NCBI GenBank assembly: GCA_033980235.1
Contig: CM067075.1
Location: forward strand, 29,020,385 to 29,084,384
Direction: 5' to 3'
DNA: 64,000 bases
Origin: Diadema setosum
Taxonomy: Eukaryota; Echinodermata; Echinoidea; Diadematoida; Diadematidae
Part shown: piece by piece, positions 59,735 through 64,000 of the stretch
Layout of the letters: each line of letters starts with the position of its first letter
Position numbering within the stretch: the first letter of the stretch is position 1
The notes under the pieces: model-generated
Databases searched by the model: none
What the model was told of the DNA's origin: nothing
The model's input: only the letters and a program-made list of their open reading frames with translations
Translations under genes and position numbers: made by a program

Positions 59735-59985
59735 ATGAATGATACAAGCATAGTCTTTTGAGTGGGTACCTCCACTTTTTTTTCGTTGAGTGTATATAGA
59801 GTATATGTTGTTGTTGTTGTTCTTTTTTTTTTTTTTTGTACCGATCATGTCAGACATGAACATGTTGTTATCCCTGTCTGGCTATGTATATTCTCAACGA
59901 CTCGCATGTCAAATGTATTTATCATAACTGTTTCTTGTACATTCTGTTGAAAAAACAAAGGTGAAAATAAAGTTTGAATTTGAAT
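59735..59985 (+). mobile_element. 3' end of another non-LTR element
   Basis: It ends GTGAAAATAAAGTTTGAATTTGAA. Several stretches (CAGACATGAACATGTT, TTGTACATTCTGTTGAAA) match, in reverse, the fragment at 62749-62990. It follows the (ATGAA)n tail of the larger element directly. Confidence 0.6.
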
Positions 59986-60119
59986 ATATATCTATCTGTT
60001 TTCCTATCTTTTTATCCCTCTGTCTTTCTATTTATTTCATTCATCGATCTATTTAGCTAGCTGTCTATCTATCTGTCTGTCTGACTATCTTCATATGATT
60101 ATCATATCTATCTAAATCT

Positions 60120-60144
60120 ATACGATTTAGTACATGCATATCTC

Positions 60145-60197
<53 letters not shown>

Positions 60198-60240
60198 ATA
60201 TCTATATATCTATCTCTCTATCTATCTATCTGTACCTATA
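60120..60240. repeat. (TCTA)n microsatellite
   Basis: About 100 bp of TCTA/TATC repeats with related TCTG stretches on either side (59990-60100). Confidence 0.95.
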
Positions 60241-60268
60241 TAGTTATCTATCTATAGATTTTTTTTTT

Positions 60269-60860
60269 CAGGTTTGAGTTTTTTTAGTTTGTCTCCCTCT
60301 ACAAATGAAAATTTGTTAAGATCGCAACTGCTGCAGATCTGTAAATTAACAAACATGTCGGGAAAAAAGGAACCAGTGGGTCTCGAACCTGTCATCTACT
60401 GCTTTCCGGGCAGCGACACTACCACCAGGCTGTCCCTGGTTGCCGACAGTGACACGATGAACACGGAACAAATACCCAAGCTCTGAAATTCCGACATTGT
60501 TATGTTAAGTAGTCCAAGGCGGACAAGGCATAGGATAAATGAAAGAAAGATATTATTCAGAGGGGTGAAGGCTCAGGTTTGAGTGTCTTCAGCTTGTCTC
60601 CCTCGGAGCTTGGGTATTTGTTCCATGTTCATCGTGTCACTGTCGGCAACCAGGGATAGCCTGGTGGTAGTGTCGCTGCCCGGAAAGCAGTAGATGACAG
60701 GTTTGAGACCCACTGGTTCCTTTTTTTTTTTCCCGACATGTTTGTAAATTTACAGATCAGCAGTTGCGATCTTAACAAATTTTCATTTGTATAGAGGGAG
60801 ACAAACTGAAGAAACTCAAACCTGAGCTTTCACCCCTCTGAATAATATCTTTCTTTCAGA
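60269..60860. mobile_element. Fold-back element with tRNA-like arms
   Basis: The left arm 60269-60483 is the reverse complement of 60606-60825, covering AACAAATACCCAAGCT, the tRNA-like part, AACAAACATGTCGGGAAAAA and CAAATGAAAATTTGTTAAG. An inner segment 60541-60603 is inverted to about 60795-60860. No protein is encoded. Confidence 0.75.
60371..60441 (-). ncRNA. tRNA-like sequence (SINE-type head), not a functional tRNA
   Basis: On the minus strand AACCAG and CTGGTT would pair as an acceptor stem 71 nt apart. GCCTGGTGGTAGTG resembles box A, and GGTTCGAGACC (plus-strand 60379-60389) matches RNA polymerase III box B. The T stem is imperfect and no clear anticodon arm is seen. A plus-strand partner with the weaker GGTTTGAGACC lies at about 60645-60715. 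Confidence 0.45.
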
Positions 60861-61540
60861 TTTTTTTTTCTTCAAGGGGGAAGAGTGGTGGAATCGGCGA
60901 CAGTCTCGATTAGTAATTTTGACCCTGAAATGTCGATTCATAACCGTCCTTTAATGATGCATCACCTCAGTAATCTCAGAAGTCATATCAGTATGACCAT
61001 ACGGCATTTGACCGATGATCAGATCTTGGAGGTGAAGGTAGTATCACTTTCAAATGGCAGAAACAGGAAGTTAAAGTGGGACCAACTGCACTTAAAGAGG
61101 ATGTATTATGTTGTCAACGTTTAAATATATCGCAAGATGAAACTTGGTTTTGAGATTCCCTCCGAAATTTAATATACATGCCATCCATCAACTTCGACAG
61201 AGCAGAATCGAGATGTCGCGGATAACGACAGCTCGCAGTGATTGTTAAGGAACAGTGTTTCCGGTTTTTTATTTTCAGTGTAAAAATGTGACCAAAAAAA
61301 GAAAAAGAAAATGTAAATAATGTTATAGATTCTTTATCTATAATGTTATATAAATGCTTATCATTTCCCCCTTTTAACAAGGGTATATATTATGTGGGGA
61401 TTTTCTAATATTATTTTCTTTTGTAATATAGAAAAGGCATATAGCCGTCATGCCAGCCTGTACTTTCCAGTTTTCTTTTTGTTTAACACAAGACGAAGTG
61501 AAAAAAGAAATCCCTCAAAATGAATACAGTTCGACAATCA
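60861..61540. other. Gene-free interval
   Basis: A 79-residue open frame (60885-61124) starts after a pyrimidine/AG-rich stretch, but it has no recognisable domain and no supporting neighbour. I do not call it a gene. Confidence 0.4.
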
Positions 61541-61544
61541 TTAA

Positions 61545-62081
61545 AGGACAAATTCACCTGCATAGTCATGTGGATTGAGTGAATGCAGCAACATTAGTTG
61601 AACGCATCAGTGAGAGTTTGAGGAAAATCGGACGAGCAGTTCAAAAGTTATGAATTTTGAAGTTTCTGCTCTCTCATTGCTGATGAGAAGACTACATGCA
61701 GCTTGTGATGTGGTCATGTGTAGAACGACTATTGTCACTTTTCTCACATAATAAAAGAGTACTTGACTTGCGTCTTTCAGAAGACAGGGGGAATAATATC
61801 ATCCTTTTTACATACGTCAGCGACAAGTCGAGGAAATGTGCACTTTTAAAAAAAGTAGAATTTTGTGGAATTCTCTTTATATTTTCCTTATATTGTTCTA
61901 CGCATGTGACATCACTCATTGTAGTAGTCTTCTCATCCAGCAGTGACTGCGGGGATACTTTAAAAATTCATGACTTTTGAACGGATTGTCCAATTTCCCC
62001 CCCCCCCAACTTTCACTTATGTGTTCTACTAATATTGCTGCATTCACTCAATCCACATGTGTATGAAGGTGGACTTGTCCT
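61545..62081. mobile_element. TTAA-flanked MITE, AGGACAAGTTCACC family
   Basis: Ends AGGACAAATTCACCTGCAT and TGAAGGTGGACTTGTCCT with TTAA at 61541-61544 and 62082-62085. More diverged from the unit copies, so it is an independent insertion. Confidence 0.85.
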
Positions 62082-62748
62082 TTAATGTCTGTATGAAAAA
62101 GATAATGTTATGTATGAATTTGAAATTTTGTGATTAATGTCACTACTTTGTTGCTTCACAGACAAGAACACAAGTCCATAGACCTACTAGATAGTTTAAC
62201 AATACGTATTATATACACTTTAACCAGCAAAAAAAAAAAAAAAAAAAAAATCAATTCTGAAACTGGTAAACAATCCATGTCATATGCGGGTAGCATAATT
62301 TGGTCAGATTTTCTACAAGATTTAAAAAATGTACGCAGCGCTTTTCTCAAATAATTTCGAAAATATCTCTTATCGAGTGATCCCCAATAAATACCTGCAA
62401 AATAAGTACATAATCATACCATTACTATGTAAATACGGCAAATACGTAGCGTAATTTGCATTGTTGAAAGGAGCGATCTCAACTTGCTATGGCTGCTTGC
62501 TATGGCTGCTTCTATGTTTTACCAACTGTTAAGTTCTTTAACTTATGACTACTAGTATTCATGTTTATGGATGTTATTGTTTGGTAAATAAAAAGAAAAT
62601 CATTTTTAATTTTCATTTCATTTTATTTCATCTCATTTCACTCTAAGGGAGATCCATGGTGAACTCTATATTATCGTACGCCAGATCTAAAACATGTTTT
62701 TGTTTTTGCTGCATGCAAATAGTGACTATATAATTAGGAAAAGTGTGA

Positions 62749-62990
62749 AATTCAATTCAATTCAATTCAATTCAATTCAATTCAATTCAAACTTTATTTT
62801 CACTTCTTTCAACAGCATGTACAAAAGATAGGCCTACGTCAATTTTACATGCATTTTATGAAAATAAATGATACACAGGTATAGCCAAGAATAACATGTT
62901 CATGTCTGTAATGCATCACAGAATGAGGCATAATTCATACGAACATATTTGTATACATTCTGTGAAAAAAAAAATACACCATTATTAGTC
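62749..62990 (-). mobile_element. 3' end of a non-LTR retrotransposon with (TTGAA)n tail
   Basis: In minus sense it reads GTGAAAATAAAGTTTGAATTGAA with a run of TTGAA. Upstream it matches 59850-59985. Strongly 5'-truncated. Confidence 0.75.
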
Positions 62991-63129
62991 CAGGCTAGGC
63001 TCCATAGAAAGTGCACCTAACCTTGTTTTTTGATATATACAATGTTTTTTTATGGTTTCTTGTCAATTCGAGGGTGCTGATTCCAAATCCGATTGATGCC
63101 ACTCGCGTAACCTTGAGCATTTTTGGCAA

Positions 63130-63620
63130 AATGCAAAAATCCAAAATGGCCGCCAAATATGCTAATTTGGCCGTGATAATCACAATCATGTGCATTCTGT
63201 GACCAATTATTCCACCAAACTTTGTACATTTCTGTTCCGAGAGCTGCTTTAAGTGTATTTACAAGAGAATTTTCATTTCATATAGTTTCATTTGGCATTT
63301 AAAGCTCATTTCCCATTCAAAATGGCCGCCATTCCTATGCTCATGTACAATACGAATGGCAAAAAGTATGCATGGAAATATATACCAAATTAACTGTATT
63401 TCCAGTTCCGTACCTATGCTGTTATGAAGAGTTGCATGTGCAATGCAAATGATGAGTGCCACTAGCAAAACAAGCAAGCAAACAAACAAACAAACAGAAA
63501 ATATATTGTTTTTAGGCTTATATATTCTTCTTAAAAGAAAACTTCAAAATGGATGCCACTAATATTCCTCTGTACAATATGAACGGCAAAATGCACATGG
63601 CAATAAACAATTATTTTTTT
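63130..63620 (+). repeat. Degenerate repeat around AAAATGGCCGCCA
   Basis: TCCAAAATGGCCGCCAAATA, TCAAAATGGCCGCCATTCCT and TCAAAATGGATGCCACTAAT recur at about 63142, 63316 and 63545, followed in the last two by GTACAATA and a GGCAAAA block. The period is roughly 175-230 bp. No coding content follows to the end of the window. Confidence 0.6.
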
Positions 63621-64000
63621 TTTAGTTTTCTGTCACGCGGCTACACTTGTTATCAATTTGGGTGCTGGTTGTAAATCAGAAGGTTGTTACTAACATAACA
63701 AAAAGCTGTTTTAGTTGTGATGCAAACATCCAAATTTGCTACATTGTATCTCAATCTGGTTTTTCCCCTTATAGGAATTGGGGAAAAACCCACCAAAACT
63801 TAAATTGACGCCAACATCAAGATCTTTTATCAGAAATTATTAGATATGAACATTTGATACTTATTTGCCTTGAGATGTTCAACATCATAATATTCACTGT
63901 GTTTATTGAATTAAAAGGCTAAATCTTAGATGATGACACAAATGAAATTTCGAAATAACTGTTCTGTTCTACATTATCTAAAAGCGATATTACACAAACT

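Noticed and set aside
60371..60441. A genuine tRNA gene
   Set aside because: The T stem mismatches, no convincing anticodon arm is seen, and it is embedded in an inverted repeat. A SINE-type head fits better.

Overview
The window looks like eukaryotic genomic DNA from an echinoderm, most likely a sea urchin (echinoid). Signs are small spliced genes with GT-AG introns, AT-rich DNA crowded with microsatellites and poly-C tracts, a dense crop of MITE-like inverted-repeat elements, AACGTTAG / AGATCT / TAGGCCTA-rich blocks, and CR1/Jockey-group non-LTR retrotransposons. The species cannot be named from sequence alone. No bacterial-type genes, operons or CRISPR arrays are present.

The real gene content is a tandem cluster of four small secreted-peptide genes, all on the minus strand. 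Coding spans are A 2286-7053, B 26521-28934, C 36318-39285 and D 46300-49354. Each has three coding exons joined by two phase-1 introns, plus a predicted non-coding 5' exon next to a TATA box. The precursors are 101 aa (A) or 112 aa (B, C, D). They have a signal peptide, a short acidic/basic propiece, a segment with one Cys encoded by exon 2, a conserved acidic spacer, and a C-terminal segment with one Cys encoded by exon 3. This layout matches centrocins, the disulfide-linked heterodimeric (heavy/light chain) antimicrobial peptides of sea urchin coelomocytes. The family assignment is inferred from architecture; the exon structures are read directly from the sequence.

Layout on the plus strand. 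1-262 is a short-period tandem repeat. 263-17990 is unit A, broken by MITEs (464-2104), a 5'-truncated retrotransposon inside intron 2 (3310-5785) and an 8-kb nested insertion (8396-16412). 18024-25020 is a large element with long terminal inverted repeats, itself full of nested MITEs. Unit B begins near 25085, C near 35796 and D near 45806; each later unit is about 10 kb, and C and D are almost identical over about 7.7 kb. After unit D come a GC-rich MITE (52021-52621), microsatellites, 1.8 kb without recognisable features, a decayed non-LTR retrotransposon (about 55830-59730), a fold-back element with tRNA-like sequence (60269-60860), and more MITE and retrotransposon ends to 64000.

The peptide genes appear to have multiplied by unequal exchange between repeated flanks. 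Signal peptide, spacer and UTRs stay conserved while the two Cys-bearing segments diverge in charge and length: B is strongly cationic, C and D are identical and moderate, A is shortened and nearly neutral. That pattern is expected for a diversifying host-defence peptide family.
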